Shown here: piece by piece, positions 9,943-17,022 of the stretch | How positions within the stretch are numbered: the stretch's first letter is position 1 | Layout of the letters: every line of letters begins with the position of its first letter | Assembly: GCA_028067895.1 (NCBI GenBank) | Contig: JAPTUI010000533.1 | Coordinates: forward strand, 1 to 17,022 | Length of the DNA: 17,022 bases | DNA from: Pseudomonadota bacterium | GTDB taxonomy: Bacteria; Pseudomonadota; Gammaproteobacteria; Steroidobacterales; Steroidobacteraceae | Direction: 5' to 3' | Position numbers and translations under genes: made by a program | The notes under the pieces: generated by a model | Database searches by the model: none | The model's input: the letters and a program-made list of their open reading frames with translations, nothing else | Told to the model about the DNA's origin: nothing

Positions 9943-9969
9943 ACCCGGCGCGCCCATGGCTCGCCGGGT
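9943..9969. repeat. 8-bp inverted repeat between the CHRD gene and the cyclase gene
   Basis: ACCCGGCG (9943-9950) and CGCCGGGT (9962-9969) form a perfect 8-bp stem with an 11-base loop. It lies 30 bases beyond the stop of the minus-strand CHRD gene and about 65 bases upstream of the second cyclase start. There is no T-run after it in the minus direction; a T6 tract lies before it. It could be a weak terminator or a regulator site. Confidence 0.35.
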
Positions 9970-9998
9970 GATTCCAAAAAATCTTCTACATCAATGAA

Positions 9999-10412
9999 TT
10001 ACGGCTTTATCTGCCCGCGCAGCTCACCGGCCGGATGGCGATGGCTGTGCACATTGAGGTACAGGTCCCCGGCCCGGAAGGCCCGATACTGGGCCGGCGT
10101 GAGCTTCGCCCCGGCCGGGACGCGCCACACGTTCGCACCGGTGTGCTTCAGCCAGATCACGATCGGTCCATTGGTGCCGGCGGCCCCCTCGTGGATGTGC
10201 ACCATGGTGGGGTGGATCCCGCGGGTAGTGACTTCGCCCCGCACCGCGTGATCGGGCAGCACCGAAATCACGGCCGTGCCGCTGGCCGCGCTCTTGACCG
10301 CAGGCACTTCCGCGGCACCGCTCAACCGAACGTGTACCGTCGTCGCGCTCGCCACGCCGAGGGCGCCAGCCAGCAGCACGAGTGCTCCGAATCGCTTGAT
10401 GAGCGTGATCAT
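9999..10412 (-). CDS. Secreted CHRD-domain protein
   Basis: This 137-residue protein consists of a signal peptide (about 1-23, cleavage near ASA-TT) and one CHRD domain filling the rest. CHRD domains, first seen in chordin, are extracytoplasmic immunoglobulin-like folds. Their bacterial role is not well known, though histidine-rich loops suggest metal binding. Signatures are VHIHEGAAGTNGPIV (71-85) and LYLNVHSHRHPAGELRGQI (117-135). The start is ATG 10412, with GAGG seven bases before it. It ends 120 bases before the next cyclase on the same strand, and 81 bases separate it from the upstream MFS gene. No catalytic residues can be named. Exported and probably periplasmic or extracellular. Confidence 0.88.
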   Translation of the reverse strand: MITLIKRFGALVLLAGALGVASATTVHVRLSGAAEVPAVKSAASGTAVISVLPDHAVRGEVTTRGIHPTMVHIHEGAAGTNGPIVIWLKHTGANVWRVPAGAKLTPAQYRAFRAGDLYLNVHSHRHPAGELRGQIKP

Positions 10413-10493
10413 GATCCGCCTCGAATGAAGCCGATGAGAGCGCGCAACTTACCATTTGGGCCCGGCGGCGTCATCGCCCGCCCCCCCCGCTCG

Positions 10494-11828
10494 TCACGGC
10501 GCGAGGGATCCGTCCGCGCCGCGGCGCAGGAACGGCAGGAACACGATCAGCGCCAGGGTCTGCGTGACCCCCGCCAGCAGCACCACTGCATGCAGCGAGT
10601 GCGCGTACAGCGCCCCGATCGCCGTGGCGCCGCACAGCCAAGCGACGCCGTAGGCCGCCCCGAAGATCCCGTAGGCGAGGCCGCGCCGGGCCGCCGGCGC
10701 CAGGTCAGCCACCGCCGCGCGCATGGTCGAGCCGTGCAGGCCCACGACCGCCCCCCAGAGCACCCCGCCCCACCAGACCCGCACCGGCGCGCTCGAGAAG
10801 GCGAGCAGCGGGACCGCCGCAGTGAGCGGCAGCGCGAGCGCCACGCTGCGCACGCCGATGCGATCGTAAGCATGACCCGCGAGCAGCGCGCTCAGCGCCG
10901 CGGCGGCCATTGCGGCGGCATAGAGCACCGGGATCAGCTCCGGGGCGAGCACGTGGCGGACCTCCAGGTGATACGAAATCACCCCGAAGGTGGAAAACCC
11001 CAGCATCGAGAGCGCCGTGAACAGACTGTACCGCCAGAACCGTCCGGGCAGTCCGCCCGGCTCCGGTGCATCGTCGTGCCGCGCCGGGGAGCTCGCCGCG
11101 GCCGATTCCTCGTAGGCCTGCGGGTTCGGCACCGCTCGGCGCAGCCAGGCGAGCAGCGCGAGCGCACCGAGCCCCGGAATCAGCAACACCCGGAATGCGA
11201 GGCGGAAATTTCCGAACGCGATCATCAGCGCAGCGATCAGCGGCCCGAGCAGCGCCCCGGTCTGATCAAGCATCTCGTGCAACGCGAACACCCGGCCACG
11301 GCCGCTCGCTCCACCCGCGTGCGACAACATCGTGTCACGCGCCGGGGTGCGCACCGCCTTGCCGAAGCGCTCGGCGATCACCAGCGCACAGGCCTGCGCC
11401 AGATCGACCGGCGCAGACAGCAGCGGCACGGCGATGATCGTGGTGAGGTATCCGGCGAGCGACCAGCGCCAGTACCGGCGGGTCTTGTCGGCGAGCGGGC
11501 CGGTGACCAGACGCAACACCAGCGCCACGGCTTCCCCTGCGCCGGTGATCAACCCCACGAGTGCCGCCGAGGCCCCGAGGGTGGCCAGATACGGTCCGAC
11601 GATCGCGCGCGCCCCCTCGTACACCATGTCCGCGAGCATGCTGACCGCGCCGAAGGCGAGCACGAAACCCGTGGGGGTCAGTCTGTTCTCACGGCCTGCT
11701 GCGATGATCGTCTCCCCGGCTGTTCGCTCCGGTCTGCAGCCTAACGTACCGCCGCGGCCTCCGGTCAACGCCGCGGCGCCCCGAGAGGCGACGGACCGAG
11801 CCAAATCAGCGACCGATGACTGCGCCAA
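10494..11828 (-). CDS. MFS transporter
   Basis: This 444-residue permease, about 12 membrane segments, belongs to the major facilitator superfamily. The conserved body starts near residue 50 (TPTGFVLAFGAVSMLADMVYE). The cytoplasmic-loop motif GPLADKTRRYW is at 110-120, RTPARDTML at 160-168, and a polar central loop (about 232-262) separates the two halves. The second-half loop AGHAYDRIGVRS is at 317-328. The substrate is unknown. The start is uncertain: TTG 11828 has TAAGG seven bases upstream, but the first 50 residues are not membrane-like and no in-frame ATG precedes the first helix, so a later non-ATG start is possible. It is divergent from the Asp-box protein with only 52 bases between the two starts, too little for two full promoters unless they overlap or the real start is downstream. 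Confidence 0.85.
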   Translation of the reverse strand: MAQSSVADLARSVASRGAAALTGGRGGTLGCRPERTAGETIIAAGRENRLTPTGFVLAFGAVSMLADMVYEGARAIVGPYLATLGASAALVGLITGAGEAVALVLRLVTGPLADKTRRYWRWSLAGYLTTIIAVPLLSAPVDLAQACALVIAERFGKAVRTPARDTMLSHAGGASGRGRVFALHEMLDQTGALLGPLIAALMIAFGNFRLAFRVLLIPGLGALALLAWLRRAVPNPQAYEESAAASSPARHDDAPEPGGLPGRFWRYSLFTALSMLGFSTFGVISYHLEVRHVLAPELIPVLYAAAMAAAALSALLAGHAYDRIGVRSVALALPLTAAVPLLAFSSAPVRVWWGGVLWGAVVGLHGSTMRAAVADLAPAARRGLAYGIFGAAYGVAWLCGATAIGALYAHSLHAVVLLAGVTQTLALIVFLPFLRRGADGSLAP

Positions 11829-11880
11829 AGCGCTACCTTAATCCTCCCTTTTTTCGATCCATTGGCATTGGAGACCTGCA

Positions 11881-14800
11881 ATGCGCCCCATCCTGGCACT
11901 GGCGACCGCTGCGCTCCTCGGCACGAGTCTGATGGCCGCAGCCGCCACCCCGGCCGTGCCCAAGCAGCCGGGGCCGTTTCACGGCCTGAAGTTCCGCGAT
12001 CTCGGCCCGGCGGTCGCCGGCGGCCGCGTCACCAGCGTACTCGGCGTCGCCGGCAATCCCGCACTCTATTACGTCGGCGCTGCCGGCGGCGGTGTGTGGA
12101 AGACCGAGGACGGCGGCATGAGCTGGAAGGCGATCTTCAACCACGAGCCGACGCAGTCGATCGGCTCGATGGCCCTCGCCGGCGGCAATCCGAACTGGCT
12201 GTGGGTCGGTACCGGTGAGGCCAACCCGCGCAATGACGTGCTGAACGGCGATGGGGTGTACTTCAGCCCCGACGGTGGCAAGACCTGGGTCGACAAGGGA
12301 CTGCACCACGCCGGCCAGATCGCGGCCATCGCGGTGGACCCCGAGAACACCAACACCGTGTTCGCCTGCGCCGAGGGCAACCTCTGGAAGCGCGGCCCGC
12401 AGCGCGGGGTGTTCATGAGCACCGATGACGGCGCGCACTGGCAGCGGGTGCTGTACCTCAACGACCACACCGGCTGCAGCACCATCGCCTTCGAGCCGGG
12501 CAACCCGAAAGTACTGATCGCCGGCATGTGGCCGCTGCAGCGGCGCGCCTGGATGCTCACCAGCGGCGGCAAGAGCGGCGGTCTGTACCGCTCGACCGAC
12601 GGCGGCGTGCACTGGACGAAGCTCACCCACGGCCTGCCGGGCGGGCGCATCGGGCGCAGCGCGGTCGCGTTCGCCCCGAGTCAGCCCGAAACCGTGTACG
12701 CGGTGCTGCAAGCCAAGGGCGGTGTCCTGTGGGTCTCGCACGATCTCGGCAGCCACTGGCAGAAGGTGAGCGACAACCACAACAGCGACGTGCGGCCCTT
12801 CTACTTCACGCAGCTCGCGGTGATGCCGAATGACGCGCGGCGCCTGTTCCTGCTCTCGATGAAGATGATGGAGAGCAAGGACGGCGGCAAGCACGTGTTC
12901 TACGCCGACAAGGGCGTGCACGTCGATCACCACACCATCTGGATCGACCCGACCAACCCGAATCGCATCATCCAGGGCAACGATGGCGGGGTATATCTGT
13001 CGCTCGATGCCGGTAAGCACTGGCGCCACCTCGACAACCTGCCGATCGAACAGTTCTATCAGGTCGCAGCCAGCGCCACCGAGCACCCCTGGCCGTATCT
13101 GATTTGCGGCGGTCTGCAGGACAACGACGCCTGGTGCGGTGCGAGCAGCGACTACGAGCGCGGCGGGGTGACCGGCGCACAGGACTGGTTCGATGTCGCC
13201 GGCGGCGACGGCCAATACGTTGTGCCGGCTCCGAACGACGCCTCGATGATCTACGCGACCACCGACGACGGCTACGCGACGGTGCTGAACCGAGCCACGG
13301 GCCGCAAGCGCGAGATCAACCCGTACCTGCGCGACGTGCTCGCCGGACTGTTGCTCTCCGGCAAGCCGACTTACGCGCAGAAATACCGCTTCGACTGGAC
13401 GACCCCGATCGCAGTCTCGCCCAGCAATCCGAAGAATGTGTACACCGCCGCGAACGTGGTGTTCCACAGCACCGACGGCGGCAGGCACTGGAGCATCATC
13501 AGCCCGGACCTGACGCGCAACGTCAAGGCCAAGCAGCAGCCGAGCGGTGGTCCGATCGATCTGGACATGAGCGGCGCGACGACCTACGACACGATCCAGT
13601 CGCTCGCGCTCGCCCCGACCGATCCGAAGGTCATCTGGGTCGGAACCGACGACGGCTGGGTGTGGGTGAGCCGTGACGATGGCGCGCACTGGAACAAGGT
13701 GACCCCGCCCGGTGCACCGCAGTGGGCCCGCGTCTACCACGTCGAGCCCTCGCCGTTTGCCGCTGGCACGGCGTACGCGGCCTTCGACGGCCACGAGATC
13801 GGCAACGATGCCCCGTACGTGTTCCGCACGACCGATTACGGCAGGCACTGGACACGCATCACCCGCGGACTGCCGGACAGCAGCGTCGAGGTGGTCACCG
13901 AAGACCCGAATCACGCCGGGCTCCTATTCGCTGGAACGATTTCGGCCGGCCTGTATGTGTCGTTCAACGATGGCGCGCAGTGGCAGCCGCTGCATGCCAA
14001 CCTGCCGCGCGGCCTGTCGGTATGGGACGTGAACTTTGCACCCGATCACCGCGGCCTGCTGCTCGCCACGCACGGCCGGGGCATCTGGGTGCTCGACAAC
14101 CTGCGGCCGCTGGAGCAGTACAGCGCGGCAGCGATGCGCGCGCCGTTCCATCTGTTCAGCGCCTCCGCGGGCGTGCAGCTGTATCACTCGTACACCAATG
14201 GTGTCGGTCCGAGCGGCTATGTCGCGCCGAACGCACCAACCGGGACGATGATCAGCTACCACCTCGCCAAAGCGCTGAAGCCGACGCCGGCCGAGAAGGC
14301 GGCGCATCACGGCCCGGTGCGCATCGCGATCCGTGATGCCGCCGGTACGCTGGTGACGACGCTGTACGGACCAGGCAAGGCTGGGTTCGACACCGTCGTG
14401 TGGAACCTGCGTTACAAGGGCGCAGCCAAACTCGACCCGCCGCTCGGCTCCGGCCACGGCGGTGGATTCGGGCCGGCCGCCCTGCCCGGCCAGTACACGG
14501 CCACCGTGCATGCCGGGACCTCGATGCAGCGGGTGACGCTGAAGGTCGAATCTGATCCGCGCTATTCGGTCTCGCTCGCCACCGACCGTGCGGATACCCA
14601 GGCCGGTCTGGCCGCACGTGAGGAGCTCTCGGCGGTCAATCGCTTGCTCAACCACGTTGCGAGTATGCGCAAGGTCCTCGCCGGCGTGCTGGCGCGCGGC
14701 AAATCCGCTCCAGCCTGGGGCCGTCGGCACGCCGCGCTCCTCGCCCAGGGCAAGACGCTGCAGAAGACCCTGACCTCCTACCAGAACACGCTGTGGAATC

Positions 14801-15108
14801 CGCATACACAGCACGATGCTTCGGAAGACTTCCTGCGGCACTTCTCGCATCTGCACCGCAAGGTCGACACCCTGTACGGCATGAGCGCCGGACTCTGGGG
14901 TGCCAAACCGCGCGCGCAGCTGCTCGCGCTGATTGGTGCCGACCGCACGCTGATCGAGCAGTTGCTCAACCGGTATGATGGTTCAGTGCTGACGCAGGTG
15001 AAGGCCTGGAACAGCGCCGCTTACGCCGCGGGCGTGGCCACGCTGCCGACCGGCTCGGCCGTGACACTGCACACCCCGCCGGCACTCCCGCCGGCCGCAG
15101 GCGCCTGA
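11881..15108 (+). CDS. Large secreted Asp-box (BNR) beta-propeller protein
   Basis: This 1075-residue exported protein belongs to the uncharacterised BNR/sortilin-like group often labelled glycosyl hydrolase. A signal peptide (about 1-22) precedes tandem beta-propellers with eleven Asp-box-like motifs of the S/T-x-D-x-G-x-x-W type near residues 74, 129, 180, 238, 286, 332, 374, 530, 597, 650 and 694. The propeller ends with HGRGIWVLDNL (731-741), a family hallmark. A beta-rich segment with VVWNLRYKGA (839-848), resembling a FlgD-type Ig fold, and a helical C-terminus (about 902-1052) follow. GH74 xyloglucanases share this repeat architecture, but Asp boxes are structural and I see no residue that proves hydrolysis; peptide or glycan binding is equally possible. 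The start is ATG 11881 with GGAGA about eight bases upstream. It is divergent from an MFS gene and followed by a strong hairpin. Confidence 0.9.
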   Translation: MRPILALATAALLGTSLMAAAATPAVPKQPGPFHGLKFRDLGPAVAGGRVTSVLGVAGNPALYYVGAAGGGVWKTEDGGMSWKAIFNHEPTQSIGSMALAGGNPNWLWVGTGEANPRNDVLNGDGVYFSPDGGKTWVDKGLHHAGQIAAIAVDPENTNTVFACAEGNLWKRGPQRGVFMSTDDGAHWQRVLYLNDHTGCSTIAFEPGNPKVLIAGMWPLQRRAWMLTSGGKSGGLYRSTDGGVHWTKLTHGLPGGRIGRSAVAFAPSQPETVYAVLQAKGGVLWVSHDLGSHWQKVSDNHNSDVRPFYFTQLAVMPNDARRLFLLSMKMMESKDGGKHVFYADKGVHVDHHTIWIDPTNPNRIIQGNDGGVYLSLDAGKHWRHLDNLPIEQFYQVAASATEHPWPYLICGGLQDNDAWCGASSDYERGGVTGAQDWFDVAGGDGQYVVPAPNDASMIYATTDDGYATVLNRATGRKREINPYLRDVLAGLLLSGKPTYAQKYRFDWTTPIAVSPSNPKNVYTAANVVFHSTDGGRHWSIISPDLTRNVKAKQQPSGGPIDLDMSGATTYDTIQSLALAPTDPKVIWVGTDDGWVWVSRDDGAHWNKVTPPGAPQWARVYHVEPSPFAAGTAYAAFDGHEIGNDAPYVFRTTDYGRHWTRITRGLPDSSVEVVTEDPNHAGLLFAGTISAGLYVSFNDGAQWQPLHANLPRGLSVWDVNFAPDHRGLLLATHGRGIWVLDNLRPLEQYSAAAMRAPFHLFSASAGVQLYHSYTNGVGPSGYVAPNAPTGTMISYHLAKALKPTPAEKAAHHGPVRIAIRDAAGTLVTTLYGPGKAGFDTVVWNLRYKGAAKLDPPLGSGHGGGFGPAALPGQYTATVHAGTSMQRVTLKVESDPRYSVSLATDRADTQAGLAAREELSAVNRLLNHVASMRKVLAGVLARGKSAPAWGRRHAALLAQGKTLQKTLTSYQNTLWNPHTQHDASEDFLRHFSHLHRKVDTLYGMSAGLWGAKPRAQLLALIGADRTLIEQLLNRYDGSVLTQVKAWNSAAYAAGVATLPTGSAVTLHTPPALPPAAGA

Positions 15109-15114
15109 GCACGC

Positions 15115-15148
15115 GTGGGGGGCGCAGCCGTCGCGGCTGCGCCCCCAC
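15115..15148. terminator. Strong hairpin, probable bidirectional terminator
   Basis: A perfect 13-bp GC-rich stem (15118-15130 with 15134-15146) closes a three-base loop TCG, extended by two more pairs past a one-base bulge. It starts seven bases after the stop of the Asp-box gene and lies about 70 bases beyond the end of the convergent MFS gene. No T-run follows on either strand, but stem strength and position between convergent genes favour termination or 3'-end protection. Confidence 0.65.
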
Positions 15149-15220
15149 GGCTGCCGGCAGATCCTCGTTTATGTCCGAGCGGCACCTCGAGCGCTCGTGA
15201 CCCTCGGATGATTCGCCCGC

Positions 15221-16477
15221 TCAGGCCGCGCGCAGCGCTGCCGGGCCGCTCTCCCGCTGGCGCACCCGCGAGCCTGCGAACGCCAGCACGAAGCAACCGA
15301 GCACACACCAGCCGGACAGCCACAGCAACTGGTGCGGCAGCGCCACCCCGTGATCGATGAGCAGACCCGACAGTCCCGGTCCGATCGCTGTCGAGAGCAC
15401 CATCGCCGAGACGATCATCGCGCGGATACCGCCGAGATTCGCAAGGCCGTAGATCTCCGGCCAGAGCGCGCCCAGCATCGTCGAGGTGATCCCGTTGCTG
15501 ATGCCGAACAGAAACATCGACAGGTACACGCCCCAGACCGGCGCGATCAGCCCGAGCGCCGCCGACGTCATCGCGAGCGGAACGAGGAAGTACGGCAGCA
15601 GTCGCACCGCCCCGAACCGATCGATCAGGTGCCCCCCGAGGAAACCGAACACCACGGTCGTGACCGACATTACCGGAAAGGCCGCGGCGAAGATCAGCGG
15701 GTCATACCCGCGCAGCGCAATCAGGTAGTCCTGATTGAAAAAGATGACGGTCGCGATGAACGGCGGGGCGAGCGCGCCGAACTGCAGCAGATAGAACACC
15801 GGGTCGCGAAGGACCTCAGCGCGCGTCCAGCTGCGCGCGGTACGCAGCGCACTCGCCTTCACCTCCTGCGAGTGCGGCACACGCGCAATCCGCATCAGTG
15901 AGAGAATCGACGGCAGGCCCACCAACATGATCAGCCCGGCCGAGGCGATCCACGCGGCCCGCCAGCTGCCACCGGCCCGATCGACCCACACGACGAAGAT
16001 CGGCAACAGCGCGATGCCGGCCTGCTGGCCGGGCACGATCAGCGCCATGGCGCGCCCGCGGTTGGCCACGAACCAACGGCCGATTTCCGTGTACGCCGTT
16101 TCGGTCATCATGCCCTGACCGAACAGGCGCAACAGGTACAGCGCTGCGGTGAACAGCACGAGATTCGGCGCCAGCACCATCAGCACACAGGCGAGCGCGA
16201 GCGCCGGCAGCGTGAAGCGCACCACCTTCCAGCCCGGCATCACGTCGAGGGTTCGCCCGAGCCACGGCAGGCTCACCGCGCTGGCGAGCGTGGCGAGCAT
16301 GTACAGCCCGCCGAAGCCACCCGCCGAGAGATGGAACGTCTCGCGCAGCGCCTTGCCGGACATACCGATGAAGAACGTCTGCCCGAAGGAGGAGAACATC
16401 ATGAGGAGGAATCCCGCGCCGATCCAGCGGGTGTTCTCTCGCACGAAGCGCTGAGTCTCGCGTCCGAAATCGATCAT
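15221..16477 (-). CDS. MFS transporter, OFA/monocarboxylate-like
   Basis: This 418-residue permease has about 12 membrane segments. SSFGQTFFIGMSG in helix 1 (29-41), GRWFVANRGRAMAL after helix 4 (133-146), GGHLIDRFGAVRLLP between helices 8 and 9 (281-295) and WPEIYGLANLGGIRA near helix 10 (339-352) match the pattern of the oxalate/formate and monocarboxylate branch of the superfamily. A small organic anion is a likely substrate, but this is inference. I start at ATG 16477 because it begins the conserved region; the frame stays open for another 180 residues upstream, but those are His/Ala/Arg-rich shadow sequence antisense to the Met-rich gene. No good ribosome binding site precedes the ATG. 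It converges on the Asp-box gene across the hairpin at 15115-15148. Confidence 0.9.
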   Translation of the reverse strand: MIDFGRETQRFVRENTRWIGAGFLLMMFSSFGQTFFIGMSGKALRETFHLSAGGFGGLYMLATLASAVSLPWLGRTLDVMPGWKVVRFTLPALALACVLMVLAPNLVLFTAALYLLRLFGQGMMTETAYTEIGRWFVANRGRAMALIVPGQQAGIALLPIFVVWVDRAGGSWRAAWIASAGLIMLVGLPSILSLMRIARVPHSQEVKASALRTARSWTRAEVLRDPVFYLLQFGALAPPFIATVIFFNQDYLIALRGYDPLIFAAAFPVMSVTTVVFGFLGGHLIDRFGAVRLLPYFLVPLAMTSAALGLIAPVWGVYLSMFLFGISNGITSTMLGALWPEIYGLANLGGIRAMIVSAMVLSTAIGPGLSGLLIDHGVALPHQLLWLSGWCVLGCFVLAFAGSRVRQRESGPAALRAA

Positions 16478-16513
16478 CTGGGCAGGGCGCTCGCGCGGGG
16501 AGGAGCCCCCAGT

Positions 16514-16654
16514 ATGGCATTGATCGCTTACGTCAAGTCGTGGCTCGCGGAGCGCGCCGACCGATGCCCCGCAATGGTGCGTCGAGCCCGCGAGGAGCGC
16601 CGTCGGGCGCAGGCGGGGCACGGCCGCCCGTCCCCGGGTTCGCACAGTACGTAG
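16514..16654 (+). CDS. Possible 46-residue small protein or leader ORF
   Basis: ATG 16514 is preceded by GGGGAGGAG (16497-16505) at eight bases, the strongest ribosome binding site in the window, and opens a 46-codon frame. The N-terminus (MALIAYVKSWLAERADRC) could form an amphipathic helix; the rest is Arg/Gly/Pro-rich and looks unconserved. The stop lies inside the loop of the inverted repeat at 16641-16661, and the next gene starts 75 bases later on the same strand, so a leader or attenuator role is conceivable. No family is recognised and the frame could be chance in GC-rich DNA. Confidence 0.3.
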   Translation: MALIAYVKSWLAERADRCPAMVRRAREERRRAQAGHGRPSPGSHST

Positions 16655-16661
16655 CTGTGCG
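16641..16661. repeat. 7-bp inverted repeat upstream of the Met-rich gene
   Basis: CGCACAG (16641-16647) and CTGTGCG (16655-16661) are exact inverted copies around a seven-base centre, TACGTAG. The spacing fits a dimeric regulator site or a small RNA hairpin. It lies 69 bases upstream of ATG 16730 and contains the stop of the possible small ORF. Confidence 0.4.
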
Positions 16662-16729
16662 GATCGAAGTCCCCGATCACGACGCGTACAAGGAGAGTCC
16701 ACCGTACTGTGACTCGAGGACCGGCCATC

Positions 16730-17022
16730 ATGAAACGGATCATTGGGTTGTGTGTTCTGGCGATGAGTGCGGCCTGTGCGGCCCCCGCGGCTGCGCTGGC
16801 GCAGCAGAACATGGGCCAGATGGGCCAGATGGGCCAGATGGGTGGCATGAGCCAGATGGGCGGCATGGGCGGCATGGGTGCGCGGATGTACGACACCCGG
16901 ACCGTCGAGACGATCCGCGGGGACATCATCGCGATCGAGAAAGTGGCCTATCGTGGCAGCCGCGCCTATGGCATTCATCTTCTGCTGAAGACCGCCGCAG
17001 GCAATGTCTCGGTGCACCTGGG
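16730..17022 (+). CDS. Secreted protein with Met-Gly-Gln repeats, 3' end cut by window
   Basis: ATG 16730 follows GAGGA (16716-16720) by nine bases and opens a frame that runs off the window after 97 codons. A signal peptide covers about 1-24 (cleavage near ALA-QQ). A low-complexity stretch of Met, Gly and Gln follows (about 28-51), built from nine-base units. After it a conserved-looking domain begins: VETIRGDIIAIEKVAYRGSR, then YGIHLLLKTAAGNVSVHLG. I recall small exported proteins of unknown function with this GxxxxVE...GxHLxLKT...VHLGP pattern, predicted to be OB-like beta-barrels. Methionine-rich segments in exported proteins often bind copper(I), so metal handling is possible but unproven. 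It is divergent from the MFS gene, with about 250 bases between starts. Confidence 0.8.
   Translation, partial: MKRIIGLCVLAMSAACAAPAAALAQQNMGQMGQMGQMGGMSQMGGMGGMGARMYDTRTVETIRGDIIAIEKVAYRGSRAYGIHLLLKTAAGNVSVHL
16811..16876 (+). repeat. Nine-base tandem repeat encoding Met-Gly-Gln/Gly units
   Basis: Seven consecutive nine-base units of the type ATGGGCCAG or ATGGGCGGC run from 16811 to 16873, with a partial eighth. The first three are identical; later ones vary at a few bases. Each encodes Met-Gly(Ser)-Gln(Gly), so copy-number change would keep the frame. Confidence 0.85.

Noticed and set aside
10035..11744. 569-codon plus-strand open frame opposite the CHRD and MFS genes
   Set aside because: It spans two real minus-strand genes and the gap between them, with Arg/Glu/His-rich composition and no recognisable domain.
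11833..13914. 693-codon minus-strand open frame opposite the Asp-box protein
   Set aside because: It has low-complexity Val/Ala/Arg/His composition without motifs. The plus strand has a signal peptide and regular Asp boxes over the same interval.
16478..17017. 180-codon upstream extension of the second MFS frame
   Set aside because: It is antisense to the Met-rich gene repeats, which produce a His-Leu-Ala run, and has no MFS similarity.

Overview
The window is GC-rich chromosomal DNA, probably from a gammaproteobacterium of the Xanthomonadales/Nevskiales type. The evidence is a SucA-type 2-oxoglutarate dehydrogenase E1, a tRNA with an encoded CCA end, two membrane diguanylate cyclases, and a large secreted Asp-box (BNR) propeller protein. 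The genus cannot be fixed from the sequence alone. Gene density is high. Most long open frames antisense to the real genes are GC-driven shadows.

Layout from left to right. sucA (minus, lacking only its last few codons at the window edge) is preceded by a DUF5658-like membrane protein (minus). That gene is divergent from a small hydrophobic protein (plus, 3614-3925). Next comes a large secreted GH10 xylanase with two N-terminal carbohydrate-binding modules (minus, 4098-6749). It has its own promoter and a 14-bp palindrome that looks like a LacI-family xylose/xylan operator. A tRNA-Arg(CCT) gene (minus) follows, then two consecutive diguanylate cyclases (minus), a secreted CHRD-domain protein (minus) and an MFS permease (minus). 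Divergent from that permease is a 1075-residue secreted Asp-box propeller protein (plus), closed by a strong hairpin. A second, OFA/monocarboxylate-like MFS permease (minus) converges on the hairpin. Divergent from it, at the right edge, are a possible 46-codon small ORF and a secreted protein with Met-Gly-Gln repeats, cut by the window end.

The most interesting observation is that the last 26 bases of the tRNA-Arg gene (T-arm plus acceptor end, 7100-7125) recur at 3906-3931. The copy is in the same orientation, matches at 23 of 26 positions and includes 14 contiguous identities. The two copies bracket the xylanase gene and its regulatory region, which are visibly less GC-rich than their surroundings. 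This is the geometry of a cargo inserted at a tRNA 3' end. No integrase lies between the repeats, so it would be a decayed or non-autonomous insertion: a one-gene, self-regulated xylan-degradation cassette.

How the genes may work together: the xylanase would be exported and cut xylan outside the cytoplasm, and the operator overlapping its promoter suggests induction by a xylose-derived ligand. The two cyclases would feed the c-di-GMP pool. The other genes look like ordinary chromosomal neighbours with no obvious shared pathway.
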